Shown here one piece after another: positions 41,826 through 51,887 of a DNA stretch of 64,000 nt; positions within the stretch are counted from its first letter, which is position 1, and every line of letters starts with the position of its first letter. Both the position numbers and the translations under genes were made by a program. The notes below the pieces were generated by a model. The model was not told the DNA's origin. It worked only from the letters and a program-made list of their open reading frames with translations, and ran no database searches. The stretch is from Citromicrobium bathyomarinum (GTDB taxonomy: Bacteria > Pseudomonadota > Alphaproteobacteria > Sphingomonadales > Sphingomonadaceae), in contig CP155577.1 in assembly GCA_001306305.2 (NCBI GenBank), positions 1,657,501 through 1,721,500 of the forward strand. Reading direction: 5' to 3'.

Positions 41826-43136
41826 ATGGACATGCAGTTGCGCAGCGGCGCGTATAGCGGCGGACAGGCCCATAGCATTGTGCGCGAACCCGCGCTGGTG
41901 CTGGTCGCGCTGATTGCGATCGTGATGCCGATCGTATCGGCGCTGGTCTATCCCACCTATATTCATCACATGCTGAGCCCGCAGGCCGAATTTTCGCGCC
42001 TGATAGAGCTGCCTTTCGTGGTCAGCGAAGTCGCGGCCGTCTTGTGGGCAGGGCGACAGGGTTTCGATTTGTCGAGCGCATGGCGGGCACTGCCGCGCGA
42101 CATCCGCATCGCGGCGGGCGTGCTGCTGCTGGCGATCGGCGTCTCTGCACTCCTGATATCGAACAATTTCGCCTATTCGCTGACCCATAGCCTGATCGTA
42201 TTGATCCACCTTGTCTTCGCGCTGGCGGTTTATCACCTGCTGGCGCGGCGCAGCATCCCTGCGCCCGATCGGATCGCGCCGCTGATCGCGGTGGGGGCGA
42301 TCGTTCTGGTGCTCTACACCGCGTGGTGGCTGCTGACCGCGCCGCCGCCCGAAACGCAGCTCTATGGCAAGATCGAGTGGCACGCCGCGCTGCCGGGCTT
42401 CATCAGCGTGCGCCATTTCGGCGCGTGGTATGCGGGCCTTTCCTCAGTCTTTGCGCTGCGCATCCTGTTTGCCGAGCGGGACGGACGGATCGGGTGGGAT
42501 CACCTGTTCTACTGCCTGACGGCCGCCGCGCTGGTCTGGTCGGGGACGCGCGCGGGCGTGCTCGCACTCATGGTGGTGGTCGGCATCGCGATGCTCTCGC
42601 TGCGCCGCATCCCGCCGGCCCGCAATATAGGTCACGCCGCGATCCTCACCGGGTTCGCGCTGTGCCTTGCATGGATCGCCATCCCGCCCGACGACAGCTT
42701 CCGTCTATGGAACCTGAACGACGGGCGGCTCACCGAGAGCATTGATGCCGGCCGTTTCCTGGCGTGGAAGCTCGGAATCGAGAGATGGACAGATTCGCCG
42801 CTGTTCGGTTGGGGCACTGGCTCTTTCCTGTGGGAGGTCGATCCCGGCTTTCCTCACACGCAGCCGCACAACGTGATCGTCCAGTTCCTGATCTCCTGGG
42901 GGATCATGGGCGCCATCCCGGCCTTCTGGCTGCTGGGGCGGGCGATCCGCGCTGCACATACAAGCGCGCTTGCCCACCGCGAGATGCTGCCGTTTCTCGG
43001 CATGGCCTATGCGCTGCTGCTGCAATCGCTGCTGGAAGGGATGCTGCACTATCCGCGTTTCATCGGGGCGATCATCGTGCTGCTCGCACTGGTAATCGCA
43101 CGCGCGCGCCAGCCCGGCGCCGCCACGACACATTGA
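41826..43136 (+). CDS. O-antigen ligase/polymerase family membrane protein
   Basis: This 436-residue inner-membrane protein has about eleven transmembrane helices and the Wzy_C/O-antigen ligase core: a large periplasmic loop (PPPETQLYGKIEWHAALPGFISVRHFGAWYAG) followed by LTAAALVWSGTRAGVLALMVVVGIAML. The later segment DSPLFGWGTGSFLWEVDPGFPHTQPHNVIVQFLISWGI is the conserved His-containing motif. Such enzymes transfer polysaccharide chains onto lipid A core or related acceptors, or polymerise them. No glycosyltransferase cluster surrounds it. Confidence 0.88.
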   Translation: MDMQLRSGAYSGGQAHSIVREPALVLVALIAIVMPIVSALVYPTYIHHMLSPQAEFSRLIELPFVVSEVAAVLWAGRQGFDLSSAWRALPRDIRIAAGVLLLAIGVSALLISNNFAYSLTHSLIVLIHLVFALAVYHLLARRSIPAPDRIAPLIAVGAIVLVLYTAWWLLTAPPPETQLYGKIEWHAALPGFISVRHFGAWYAGLSSVFALRILFAERDGRIGWDHLFYCLTAAALVWSGTRAGVLALMVVVGIAMLSLRRIPPARNIGHAAILTGFALCLAWIAIPPDDSFRLWNLNDGRLTESIDAGRFLAWKLGIERWTDSPLFGWGTGSFLWEVDPGFPHTQPHNVIVQFLISWGIMGAIPAFWLLGRAIRAAHTSALAHREMLPFLGMAYALLLQSLLEGMLHYPRFIGAIIVLLALVIARARQPGAATTH

Positions 43137-43236
43137 TTGCCGCCCCCGCGCGACCCGGCAACCGCCGCGCGCATTGCAAGGCCCGCCAGACACGCTAGAG
43201 GGCACCGCAAGCAGAAGCGTGAAGGGCAACTGATCT

Positions 43237-45072
43237 ATGTGCGGCATTATCGGGATCGTCAGCGGTGAATCGGTGGTCGACCGGCTGGTCGATGGCCTCC
43301 GGCGCATGGAATATCGCGGCTATGATTCCTCCGGCGTGTGCACGCTGGACGATAGCGGTGATGGCACCCGGATGATCCGCCGCCGCGCGCAGGGCAAGCT
43401 GGGCAATCTGGTCGAGGTGCTGGCGCAGGAGCCTGCGCCGGGTACCATCGGCATCGCCCACACCCGCTGGGCGACCCACGGCGCGCCGACCGCAGCCAAT
43501 GCCCACCCGCACGCGGGCAAGGCCGCTGCGCTGGTCCATAACGGCATCATCGAGAATTTCCGCTCGCTGCGCGACGAATTGCAGGCCGATGGCTATTCGG
43601 TCGAGAGCGAAACCGACAGCGAAGTCGTTGCCCTGCTGGTCAGCCGCGAGGTGGAGCGCGGCGCCTCGCCCGAAGACGCGATGCGCACCGTGCTGCCGCG
43701 GCTTCGCGGCGCCTTTGCGCTGGCGATCCTGTTCCCCGACCACCCCGACCGGATTATCGGCGCGCGGCTCGGCTCGCCGCTGGTGCTCGGCTATGGCGAG
43801 GGCGAGATGTTCGTCGGCTCGGATGCGCTGGCACTGGCCCCGCTGACCCAGCGGATCACTTATCTGGAGGAGGGCGACTGGACGGTCGTCACCCGCGATG
43901 GCGCGCAGATCTTCGACAGTGAGGGCAACGAAGTTACCCGCGAGATCGTCGCGTCGGGTGCAAGTGCGGCTGCGGTCGAGAAGGGCAATCACCGCCACTT
44001 CATGCAGAAGGAGATCTTCGAGCAGCCGACCGTGGTTGCCCAGACGCTCTCCAGCTATGTCCGCCAGGCGGACCAGACCGTGGCACTGCCGCAGATGGAT
44101 TTCGACCTTTCGAGCATCGAACGCATGACCATCGTCGCGTGCGGCACCTCCTATTATGCCGGGATGGTCGGCCGCTACTGGATCGAACAGTTCGCGCGCG
44201 TGCCGGTCGACATCGATGTCGCCAGCGAGTTCCGCTATCGCGAGCCGCCGCTGGAGAAGGGCGGCCTTGCGCTGTTCATCTCGCAGAGCGGGGAAACCGC
44301 CGACACGCTCGCCGCGCTGCGCTATTGCAAGGCGCACGGGCAGACCATCGCCGCGATCGTCAACGTGCCCACCAGCACCATGGCGCGCGAGGCGGACCTG
44401 CTGCTGCCGATCCATGCCGGGCCGGAAATAGGCGTCGCCTCGACCAAGGCGTTCACCTGCCAGCTGGCAGTGCTCGCCGCGCTTGCGGCCAAGCTTGCGG
44501 TGGTCAAGGGCACGATGGACCGGGCGGAGGAACAGGAGGTGGTGCGCCACCTGCTGGAAGCGCCCGCCGGCCTCAACGCCGCGCTCGACCATGACGACGA
44601 TATCGCAGCCATGGCGCACCTGATCGCTCCGGCGCGCGACGTGTTGTATCTGGGCCGCGGCGCGGATTATCCGATGGCGCTGGAAGGCGCGCTGAAGCTG
44701 AAGGAAATCAGCTACATCCACGCCGAAGGCTATGCCAGCGGAGAAATGAAGCACGGGCCCATCGCACTGATAGACGAAGATGTGCCGGTGGTGGTGATCG
44801 CACCCAGCGGGCCGCTGTTCGAAAAGACCGTGTCCAACATGCAGGAAGTGCGCGCACGCGGCGGCAAGGTCGTCCTGATCTCCGACGCGGAAGGGCTGGA
44901 AGAGGCGGGCGAGGGGTGCCTCGCGACGATTGAGATGCCCAAGGTCCACCCGCTGATCGCGCCGCTGATCTATGCCGTGCCGGTGCAGCTGCTGGCCTAT
45001 CACGTCGCGCTGGTGAAGGGCACCGATGTCGACCAGCCGCGCAACCTCGCAAAATCCGTGACGGTCGAGTAA
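43237..45072 (+). CDS. glmS: Glutamine-fructose-6-phosphate aminotransferase (isomerizing)
   Basis: This 611-residue enzyme makes glucosamine-6-phosphate for peptidoglycan and LPS. The N-terminal amidotransferase begins MCGIIGIVSG with the catalytic Cys2. It continues HTRWATHGAPTAANAHPH and HNGIIENF. Two SIS domains follow (VACGTSYYAG, SQSGETADTLAALR, STKAFTCQLAVLAALA, GRGADYPMALEGALKLKEISYIHAEGYASGEMKHGPIALI), and the protein ends in DQPRNLAKSVTVE. No glmS ribozyme-like structure was noticed in the 100-base leader. It is co-directional with the O-antigen ligase gene. Confidence 0.97.
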   Translation: MCGIIGIVSGESVVDRLVDGLRRMEYRGYDSSGVCTLDDSGDGTRMIRRRAQGKLGNLVEVLAQEPAPGTIGIAHTRWATHGAPTAANAHPHAGKAAALVHNGIIENFRSLRDELQADGYSVESETDSEVVALLVSREVERGASPEDAMRTVLPRLRGAFALAILFPDHPDRIIGARLGSPLVLGYGEGEMFVGSDALALAPLTQRITYLEEGDWTVVTRDGAQIFDSEGNEVTREIVASGASAAAVEKGNHRHFMQKEIFEQPTVVAQTLSSYVRQADQTVALPQMDFDLSSIERMTIVACGTSYYAGMVGRYWIEQFARVPVDIDVASEFRYREPPLEKGGLALFISQSGETADTLAALRYCKAHGQTIAAIVNVPTSTMAREADLLLPIHAGPEIGVASTKAFTCQLAVLAALAAKLAVVKGTMDRAEEQEVVRHLLEAPAGLNAALDHDDDIAAMAHLIAPARDVLYLGRGADYPMALEGALKLKEISYIHAEGYASGEMKHGPIALIDEDVPVVVIAPSGPLFEKTVSNMQEVRARGGKVVLISDAEGLEEAGEGCLATIEMPKVHPLIAPLIYAVPVQLLAYHVALVKGTDVDQPRNLAKSVTVE

Positions 45073-45149
45073 CTTACGTCGTCGGGATCGGGAGGTGATG
45101 AGGGCGAGGTTTTACAGCCCACTAACCTTTTCGGTCTAAGCCGCGAGCT

Positions 45150-47507
45150 GTGAAAAAGCTTGTCGCTCAGAAAACGCCGGAACTGCCGAGTCAGCTTCCG
45201 CTGGCGGTCCTCCTCGGACTGCGCGACATTGCGGGGCTCGACCGGGCGTTCCTGCGCAGCCTGCAATATGATCATCTCGCCGGGCTTAGCCTGTTGCGGG
45301 TGGTCGGCCACTCGGTCGGTGCACTGGTCGGGTTTGCCTGCCTGATTCCCTATGCGCCGCCCTTGCTGATCGCCGCATGGATCATGCTGCTGGCCGGCGG
45401 GGTGGTCTACTTCGCCCGGCTTGAGCGCGCGATGATCGCCGCAGACCTGCGCAAGGTGACCGATCGCGACGTCAACCGGCACCTGATTGGCTCGGCCTGG
45501 CTTGGCCTTGCCTGGATGCTGCTGCCGATATTGCTGTTCGTCTATGCCGACGTACCGGGCATGCTGCGCGGATATGCACTGATCGGCGTGATCGTGACGG
45601 GGGTCGGCACCGCGCTGGCGGTGGTGCCGCTGCGCGCCGTGGTTTTCATCTCGCCTGCATGCATCGTTGCGACCGTGTGCTTCGCGCTGGCGGGCGACAT
45701 TGTGATGACGAGCATTGCGGGAATCTATTACCTCGCCAATTTCGCCGCGATCCTGCGCCGGGCAGAGAGCTTCCTGCGCGCAGGTGTCGCCGAAACCGCG
45801 ATGCAGCAGAAGTCGGAGACGGTGTCCTTGCTGCTGCGCGAGTTCGAGGAGAACGAGGCCGACTGGCTGTGGCAGATCGACAGGACCCGGCTGATCCGCT
45901 CGGTTTCCCCGCGTTTTGCCTTCGCGCTGGGCTCACCGCCCGAGCAGATCGAGGGCAAACCCTTCTTCGAGGTGCTGTCGGGCGATGGCTGGGAGGTGTG
46001 CAATTTCGCCCCGAGCCTGCGGGTGCTGGCAGATCGGATCAAGGCTCGCGAGAGCTTTTCCAACCTGATCGTTCAGGTGTGGGTTGGCGGGCAGAAGCGC
46101 TGGTGGGAGCTCTCTGGCACCCCGATGCTGGACGAGCGGGGGCAAGAAGTCGGCTTTCGGGGGGTGGGATCGGACGTTACCGAACAGCGCAAATCTTCCG
46201 AAAAGATCGCTTATCTCGCCCGCTACGACACGCTGACCGGCCTGCCCAACCGCCTGATGCTGAACGAGTCGCTGGGCGAGGCGATGGACGAAGCGCGCCA
46301 GTGGCGGCGCCGCTGCGCCTTCATCATGCTCGACCTGGACCGGTTCAAGGCGGTCAATGACTCGCTGGGCCACCAGATCGGCGATCGGCTGCTGGAACAG
46401 GTCTCCCGCCGGTTAAGCGAGCTGACGGGCGAGAACGAGATCTGCGGTCGGCTGGGCGGGGACGAGTTCGCCATCGTGATGCGCGATGCCCCCGATTCCT
46501 GCGCGGTCGACGCGCTTGCCCGCAAGGTGATCGAACGCCTGTCGCAACCATACGAGGTCGACCAGCACACTTTGTTCGTCGGGGCGAGTGCCGGCTCCGC
46601 GCTGGCACCGCGCGACGGCAAGACGGTCGAGGAACTGATGCGCAACGCCGACCTTGCGCTGTACCGCGCGAAAGACGGCGGGCGCGGGGTGCACTTTGCC
46701 TACGAACCCTCGCTCCACGCCGATGCGGAAGAGCGCCGGCAGCTCGAATTCTCTCTCCGCAAGGCGCTGGAGAAGGACGAGCTGCTGCTCAATTTCCAGC
46801 CGGTGGTCGATGCCAACAGCGAACGGGTCGTCAGCTTCGAAGCGCTTGTCCGCTGGCAGAGCGAGGACCACGGCTTCGTCAGCCCGGGCAAGTTCATCCC
46901 GGTGGCGGAAGATACCCGCCTGATTGTGCCGATCGGCACCTGGGTGATGCAACAGGCCTGCCGTGAGGCGATGGCTTGGCCGAGAGGGGTCAAGGTCAAC
47001 GTCAACGTCTCGCCCGAACAGCTGATGGAGCCCGATTTTGCCGATACTGTGGTCGATGCCCTGACGCGCAGCGGGCTCGACCCGCAGCGGCTCGAAATCG
47101 AGGTAACGGAGAGTATCTTCCTTGGCGATGCGGAGATCGCGCGGCAGGCGCTGGCCAAGGTGATGGCGCTGGGCTGCCAGGTGGCGCTCGACGATTTCGG
47201 GACCGGCTATTCCTCGCTCGGCTATCTGCGCAAGCTCCAGTTCTCCACCATCAAGGTCGATCGCAGCTTCGTACAGGGCGCGGCGCAAGGCAGCAGCGAA
47301 AGCTTGGCAATCGTGCGCGCCGTGGTCGCCATGGCGAAGAGCCTCGAGATGAAGACCACCGCCGAAGGGGTCGAGACAGAGGATGAAGCCCGTCTGGTCT
47401 GCCGGATGGGCTGCGACCGGATCCAGGGCTTCTATTTCGGCCGCCCGATGAGCAGCGCCGATGCCCGCGCGCTGTTCAGCAATGATTACAGCCAGCTGCG
47501 GGCGTGA
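45150..47507 (+). CDS. Membrane PAS-GGDEF-EAL protein (c-di-GMP turnover)
   Basis: This 785-residue protein has six to seven N-terminal transmembrane helices (about 45-210), then a PAS domain (about 225-345), GGDEF (about 350-515) and EAL (about 525-775). The cyclase active loop is intact (GGDEF at 436-440), and so are the EAL motif at 564-566 and DDFGTGYSS from 681. It may therefore both make and degrade c-di-GMP, with one activity regulatory. The start is a GTG at 45150. The membrane part is not a MASE domain I can name with certainty. Confidence 0.95.
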   Translation: MKKLVAQKTPELPSQLPLAVLLGLRDIAGLDRAFLRSLQYDHLAGLSLLRVVGHSVGALVGFACLIPYAPPLLIAAWIMLLAGGVVYFARLERAMIAADLRKVTDRDVNRHLIGSAWLGLAWMLLPILLFVYADVPGMLRGYALIGVIVTGVGTALAVVPLRAVVFISPACIVATVCFALAGDIVMTSIAGIYYLANFAAILRRAESFLRAGVAETAMQQKSETVSLLLREFEENEADWLWQIDRTRLIRSVSPRFAFALGSPPEQIEGKPFFEVLSGDGWEVCNFAPSLRVLADRIKARESFSNLIVQVWVGGQKRWWELSGTPMLDERGQEVGFRGVGSDVTEQRKSSEKIAYLARYDTLTGLPNRLMLNESLGEAMDEARQWRRRCAFIMLDLDRFKAVNDSLGHQIGDRLLEQVSRRLSELTGENEICGRLGGDEFAIVMRDAPDSCAVDALARKVIERLSQPYEVDQHTLFVGASAGSALAPRDGKTVEELMRNADLALYRAKDGGRGVHFAYEPSLHADAEERRQLEFSLRKALEKDELLLNFQPVVDANSERVVSFEALVRWQSEDHGFVSPGKFIPVAEDTRLIVPIGTWVMQQACREAMAWPRGVKVNVNVSPEQLMEPDFADTVVDALTRSGLDPQRLEIEVTESIFLGDAEIARQALAKVMALGCQVALDDFGTGYSSLGYLRKLQFSTIKVDRSFVQGAAQGSSESLAIVRAVVAMAKSLEMKTTAEGVETEDEARLVCRMGCDRIQGFYFGRPMSSADARALFSNDYSQLRA

Positions 47508-47542
47508 TTAAAAGGGTTCGCTAGCGCGAACCGCACCGTCCG

Positions 47543-47605
47543 CCCACCTCCCCGCCCGGCCACCATATCGTGGTGGTACCCTTGGTGGCCGGGCGGGGAG
47601 GTGGG
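47543..47605. terminator. 23-bp perfect inverted repeat between convergent genes
   Basis: Arms at 47543-47565 and 47583-47605 are perfectly complementary over 23 bases (starting CCCACCTCCCCGCCC), with a 17-base loop. The loop holds a second TGGTGG that can pair with the CCACCA of the first arm, giving an alternative smaller hairpin. It lies between the convergent GGDEF-EAL gene and purQ and probably terminates both. Confidence 0.75.
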
Positions 47606-47627
47606 TGAACGGCTGCCCCCCGAAAAA

Positions 47628-48302
47628 CTACGCCGCTTCGGCGAGGCTCCGCGCGAGCGATTCGAACAGTCGCCGACCGTCTGTGCCGCCGTGGGCGGCT
47701 TCGATCGCGCGTTCGGGGTGCGGCATCATGCCCAGCACCGTGCCGCTTTCGTTCACGATACCCGCAATGTCGCGGCGCGATCCGTTGGTTGCGTGGGTAT
47801 AGCGGAACACCACGCGGCCATCGCCTTCCAGCGCATCCAGCGTCGCATCGTCGGCGAAGTAGTTGCCGTCGTGGTGCGCCACGGGGATGGTGATCGTCTC
47901 GCCCGCTTCATAGCCTGCGGTGAAGCGGGTCTGCGTGTTCTCTACTTTGAGCTGCGCGTCGCGGCACACGAAGCGCTGGCCGGCATTGCGCATCAGCGCG
48001 CCCGGCAGCAGGCCCGCTTCGGCGAGTACCTGGAAGCCGTTGCACACGCCCAGCACAGGCACGCCGCGCGCGGCGGCAGCCTTCACTTCGCGCATGATCG
48101 GGCTGTTCGCCGCCATCGCGCCCGAGCGCAGGTAGTCACCGTAGGAAAAACCGCCGGGCAGGGCGATGAAGTCGACGCGATCGGGCAGCGCGGTGTCGCG
48201 ATGCCAGACCTGTACGGGCTGCTTGCCGAACACCTCGGCAATCGCGACCATCATGTCGCGGTCGCAGTTGGAGCCCGGGAAGGTGACGACGGCGGTGTTC
48301 AT
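47628..48302 (-). CDS. purQ: Phosphoribosylformylglycinamidine synthase, glutaminase subunit
   Basis: This 224-residue class I glutamine amidotransferase supplies ammonia to PurL for FGAM synthesis. Visible are [32 protein letters not shown], and the catalytic Cys in [21 protein letters not shown]. The C-terminal His-Glu pair is in MPHPERAIE. The ATG at 48302 shares a base with the purS stop (TAATG). The set purC-purS-purQ on one strand is a typical alphaproteobacterial arrangement; purL is not in the window. Confidence 0.96.
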   Translation of the reverse strand: MNTAVVTFPGSNCDRDMMVAIAEVFGKQPVQVWHRDTALPDRVDFIALPGGFSYGDYLRSGAMAANSPIMREVKAAAARGVPVLGVCNGFQVLAEAGLLPGALMRNAGQRFVCRDAQLKVENTQTRFTAGYEAGETITIPVAHHDGNYFADDATLDALEGDGRVVFRYTHATNGSRRDIAGIVNESGTVLGMMPHPERAIEAAHGGTDGRRLFESLARSLAEAA

Positions 48303-48535
48303 TATCCCGCGTCCTCGATCCGGTAATTCTCGATCACGGTGTTGGCGAGCAGCTTCGCGCACATCTCGGCGACCTTTTCGTCCGAGATGCCATCGGCGAG
48401 CTCCAGCTCGACCAGCCGGCCGATCCGCACATCTTCGACCCCGTCGAAGCCGAGCCCGTCCAGCGCATGGTGCACGGCACGCCCCTGCGGGTCGAGCACG
48501 CCGGGCTTGAGGGTTACGAACACGCGCTTTTTCAT
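48302..48535 (-). CDS. purS: Phosphoribosylformylglycinamidine synthase subunit PurS
   Basis: This 77-residue small subunit bridges PurL and PurQ in the three-part FGAM synthase. The characteristic segments are [37 protein letters not shown], and the C-terminal [12 protein letters not shown]. Its stop overlaps the purQ start by one base, and purC lies 88 bases upstream. Confidence 0.96.
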   Translation of the reverse strand: MKKRVFVTLKPGVLDPQGRAVHHALDGLGFDGVEDVRIGRLVELELADGISDEKVAEMCAKLLANTVIENYRIEDAG

Positions 48536-48623
48536 CTTGGAGCCTCGGATCCTGACAATCTCTTACGGGCCTCGCCGCCTAGCGCCACGTGCGCGCCCGC
48601 GCAACGCAGCGCTTAGGCGATAC

Positions 48624-49427
48624 TCACTTCTTCTTCGGAGTGCTGCCGCGCTTGCGACCGCGATGGGCGGACAGGTCGAACACCTCACCCGGGGTGTTGC
48701 CGTCGTTCTGCAGCACGCCTAGGCGCCGGGCGACTTCCTGATAGGCCTCTTCCTCGCCCCCCAGATCGCGGCGGAAGCGATCCTTGTCGAGCTTTTCGCC
48801 AGAGTTCATGTCCCACAGGCGGCACCCGTCGGGGCTGATCTCGTCGGCGAGGATCACGCGCGCATAGTCGCCATCCCACAGCCGCCCGAATTCGAGCTTA
48901 AAATCGACCAGCCGGATGTCGACCGCGGCGAACATCCCGGCGATGAAATCGTTGATGCGGATCGCCATCGCGGACATGTCCTGCATCTCTTCCTGGCTCG
49001 CCCAGTTGAAGCAGGCGATGTGCTCTTCGGCGACCAGCGGATCGCCCAGCGCATCGTCCTTGTAGTAATATTCGATCAGCGAATGCGGCAGCGGTTCGCC
49101 TTCTTCCAGCCCCAGCCGCTTGCACAGCGATCCCGCCGCGACGTTGCGCACGACGACTTCCAGCGGAATGATCTCGACCTGCCGGATCAGCTGTTCGCGC
49201 ATGTTCAGGCGGCGGATGAAGTGAGTCGGGATGCCGATGTTGGCGAGGCGGGTGAACACGTGTTCGCTGATGCGGTTGTTGATCACGCCCTTGCCGTTGA
49301 TCGTGCCCTTTTTCTCGGCATTGAAGGCGGTCGCGTCGTCCTTGAAATACTGGATCAGCGTGCCCGGTTCGGGCCCCTCGTAAAGGATCTTGGCCTTGCC
49401 TTCGTAGATCTGGCGACGACGGGACAT
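48624..49427 (-). CDS. purC: Phosphoribosylaminoimidazole-succinocarboxamide synthase
   Basis: This 267-residue SAICAR synthetase (step 8 of purine synthesis) shows [29 protein letters not shown] at the N-terminus, then [46 protein letters not shown], the ATP-binding [17 protein letters not shown], and FKLEFGRL...[16 protein letters not shown]. The C-terminal extension ([15 protein letters not shown]) is basic and typical of alphaproteobacteria. It leads the purC-purS-purQ run. Confidence 0.97.
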   Translation of the reverse strand: MSRRRQIYEGKAKILYEGPEPGTLIQYFKDDATAFNAEKKGTINGKGVINNRISEHVFTRLANIGIPTHFIRRLNMREQLIRQVEIIPLEVVVRNVAAGSLCKRLGLEEGEPLPHSLIEYYYKDDALGDPLVAEEHIACFNWASQEEMQDMSAMAIRINDFIAGMFAAVDIRLVDFKLEFGRLWDGDYARVILADEISPDGCRLWDMNSGEKLDKDRFRRDLGGEEEAYQEVARRLGVLQNDGNTPGEVFDLSAHRGRKRGSTPKKK

Positions 49428-49556
49428 GAGCGTTCCTTGCGCTTTTCAAAAGAACCGCGCCCCGGCATCGCGAACGGCACCGGCGTGGCGCCGCCCTGCC
49501 GGGGCGGATTTGGCTGGCAGTACAGCCAAACGCCGGATGCTTCAATCCGCGTGGCT

Positions 49557-50873
49557 TCAATCTGCGCCGGAGGTTCGTGCCGTCGGCTCCTTCTGCATGC
49601 ACGGCGAGTCGTCCGCCTGCAGGCCGTCGATCAGCTTGCCCAGCGTCGCGCGCTGGATCAGCACGGAAAACAGCACCGCGCCGAATGTCGCAGCGAGCAG
49701 GATGTCGCGGGTGTCACCGGCCGGCAGCGAGAGCGCAAGCGCGACCGAGATGCCGCCGCGCAGTCCGCCCCACCACAGCACCCGGCCCGAGCCCGGCGTG
49801 TCCAGACGTGCAGAGGGCATCACCTTGATCGCGCCGAACACCGAGATTCCGCGGGCGGCGAGGACGATCGGAATAGCAGCTAGGCCAAAGATGAATTCCG
49901 TCCCACCCGGCACCAGCGCAATAAGCTCCAGCCCGATCAGCAGGAACAGCACCGAATTGAGCAGCTCGTCGACCAGCTCCCAGAACTTGTTCACGTAGTC
50001 GAGCGTCTCGTCGCTCATCGCGTAGTGCGCGCCAAAATTGCCGATCAGCAGCCCCGCCACGGCCATCGCGATCGGGCCGGAAAGATGGAGCTGACTGCAC
50101 AACGCATATCCGCCCATGACCACCGCCAGCGAGATCAGCACTTCCAGCGTGTATTCGTCCATCGACCGCATGCCGCGAAAGCCGAGCCAGCCGATCGCGA
50201 CGCCCACCGCAAGGCCGCCCCCCGCCTCGATCATGAACAGGCGGGCGCCTTCGGCGATGCTGAAATCGGCCCCCGTGACCGCCGCGCCGAGCAGGATCGT
50301 GAAGACCACGATGCCGACGCCGTCGTTGAACAGGCTTTCTCCCGCGACCGCGCTCTGGAGCGAGAGCGGCACGTCTTCGGTCTTGAGCACGCCGAGGACC
50401 GAAACCGGGTCCGTCGGTGAAATCAGCGCGCCGAACACGAAATACCAGATCGGCGCGATTTCCACGCCCAGCAGCAATCCGAGCCCCCATGTCGCGCCGC
50501 CGACCAGGACGGTCGATGTGACGACCCCGACAGTGGACAGCAGCAGGACCGGCAGCCAGTCCGCGCTCAACCGCTTGAGATCGACGTGGAGCGCGCCTGC
50601 GAACAGCAGGAAGCTGAGCATTCCCTGCAGCAGCGTATCGGTAAAATTCAGCTGTTCGAGCAGCCGGGAAACCGTGTCGTCCAGCGTGATGCTGGGCACC
50701 AGCGCGTTGAGCACCGTGAGCACGATCGCGGCGAGCGCACCCATGATCGTCAGCCCGATGACATGCGGCAGGCGGATGTAGTGGTGGTTGATATAGCCGA
50801 ACACCGCCGCCGCCACGACCAGCAGCGCGGCAATGTCGAACGGCGAAAGCGCGGCTGCGGCGGTATCGTGCAT
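49557..50873 (-). CDS. Cation:proton antiporter (CPA1, NhaP-type)
   Basis: This 438-residue inner-membrane protein has about twelve transmembrane helices. The CPA1 core is visible in FGALISPTDPVSVLGVLK (helix with the TDP motif), AGESLFNDGVGIVVFTILLGAAV (the ND acidic pair of the ion-binding site), and LWWGGLRGGISVALALSLP near the C-terminus. It exchanges Na+ or K+ for protons; ion choice is not readable. The C-terminal tail is short. It lies downstream of the DUF2141 operon on the same strand after a 50-base gap. Confidence 0.93.
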   Translation of the reverse strand: MHDTAAAALSPFDIAALLVVAAAVFGYINHHYIRLPHVIGLTIMGALAAIVLTVLNALVPSITLDDTVSRLLEQLNFTDTLLQGMLSFLLFAGALHVDLKRLSADWLPVLLLSTVGVVTSTVLVGGATWGLGLLLGVEIAPIWYFVFGALISPTDPVSVLGVLKTEDVPLSLQSAVAGESLFNDGVGIVVFTILLGAAVTGADFSIAEGARLFMIEAGGGLAVGVAIGWLGFRGMRSMDEYTLEVLISLAVVMGGYALCSQLHLSGPIAMAVAGLLIGNFGAHYAMSDETLDYVNKFWELVDELLNSVLFLLIGLELIALVPGGTEFIFGLAAIPIVLAARGISVFGAIKVMPSARLDTPGSGRVLWWGGLRGGISVALALSLPAGDTRDILLAATFGAVLFSVLIQRATLGKLIDGLQADDSPCMQKEPTARTSGAD

Positions 50874-50926
50874 TGCACCTGCCTAGCCGCGCCTTGTGTT
50901 GCCGGGAAGAGGCGCGTGGTCGAACC

Positions 50927-51241
50927 CTATTCGCCGTCCTCCCCGAACAGCATCGCCTTCATCCGGTCGAGATAGGCGATCCACGCCTCGCGCCCGACAT
51001 CGGTCATGCAGGCTGTGGTGACGGGCTTCTTGCCCTCGAAGCGCTTCTCGATGCTGACGTAGCCCGCATCCTCCAGCTTGCGCAGGTGGACCGAAAGGTT
51101 GCCGTCGCTCACCCCGGTGCGGGCGCGCAGCTCCCCGAAATCGGCGCACTCCGCGCTGGAGAGATAGGCCATCGTGGCCAGCCGGACGCGCCCGTGGATC
51201 GTGTCGTCGATCGCTCGGTAGTCGAGTGGGGGATCAGCCAC
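50927..51241 (-). CDS. Winged-helix transcriptional regulator (HTH_34/ArsR-like)
   Basis: This 104-residue protein is a single winged helix-turn-helix of the PF13601-type group: RLATMAYLSSAECADFGELRARTGVSDGNLSVHLRKLEDAGYVSIEKRFEGKKPVTTACMTDVGREAW. Such small regulators sit in operons with membrane proteins they control. Its start overlaps the end of the membrane protein gene by 8 bases. A palindromic site (52342-52362) at the head of the operon is the best candidate for its operator. Confidence 0.9.
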   Translation of the reverse strand: MADPPLDYRAIDDTIHGRVRLATMAYLSSAECADFGELRARTGVSDGNLSVHLRKLEDAGYVSIEKRFEGKKPVTTACMTDVGREAWIAYLDRMKAMLFGEDGE

Positions 51242-51887
51242 GGGTGGCGTTCTCGCGCTGGATCAGCATCACTCCGGGCACGACCGAGACGAGCAGCACG
51301 CCCACGCCCATCACCGCGAACTGCATCGCGGTGCCCGCCGTCATTGCGGTTGCCACCACGAATGCCATCGCGAGCGCGGCGAACGGCCGCAGCGCCGCCA
51401 CCCGGCCCGCCGCCGCGCTTGCGGCAAGCGCGGTCGCATAGACGCCGAAGGTGACGGGCGCGATCATGCTCATGAGGTAGAAGGTGACCGTTTCGCCCGT
51501 CCGGTCCAGCTGCAGGTATGCGAGCGCCAGCGTCGATATCGAGATGATGCCGAGAAACGCACCGCCCGTCTGCCATACTTCCTTTTCCACCTTGTGGCCT
51601 AGCGAGGGGCGCCAGTCGCGCTCGCCCGAACGCCACAGCTTGCTGATGACCATGGCGGGCACGATCAGCCCGAGCCAGATGACCGGCAAGGCGTTCGGCG
51701 ACCAGTCGAGTGTGCCCAGCATGACCAGCCCGTGCAGCAGGCTGGCCAGCGCGATGGCCGCCCCGAACAGCACGAGGTGGCGGCCGGAGAGGAGCGGGCG
51801 GGTCAGCCCCTCCTCCGCCAGTTCGCGCATCATGCGCAGGTCGTCCTGCGCGGTGGGGGCCGGATCGATGGGAGCCGCGGCGCTCAT
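51234..51887 (-). CDS. Multi-pass membrane protein, hypothetical
   Basis: This 217-residue protein has a short N-terminal cytoplasmic part (APTAQDDLRMMRELAEEGLTRPLLSGRH) and about six transmembrane helices (VLFGAAIALASLLHGLVML, ALPVIWLGLIVPAMVISKLW, GGAFLGIISISTLALAYLQL, VTFYLMSMIAPVTFGVYATAL, and two more). I know no named family, but this gene type commonly precedes an HTH_34 regulator in alphaproteobacteria. It overlaps both neighbours (ATGA with DUF2141, 8 bases with the regulator). The ATG at 51887 is chosen because the frame upstream is antisense-like. Confidence 0.78.
   Translation of the reverse strand: MSAAAPIDPAPTAQDDLRMMRELAEEGLTRPLLSGRHLVLFGAAIALASLLHGLVMLGTLDWSPNALPVIWLGLIVPAMVISKLWRSGERDWRPSLGHKVEKEVWQTGGAFLGIISISTLALAYLQLDRTGETVTFYLMSMIAPVTFGVYATALAASAAAGRVAALRPFAALAMAFVVATAMTAGTAMQFAVMGVGVLLVSVVPGVMLIQRENATRG

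Noticed and set aside
43137-43236. Possible glmS ribozyme or riboswitch in the glmS leader
   Set aside because: The leader is only 100 bases, and I see no ribozyme core; these ribozymes are mainly found in Firmicutes.
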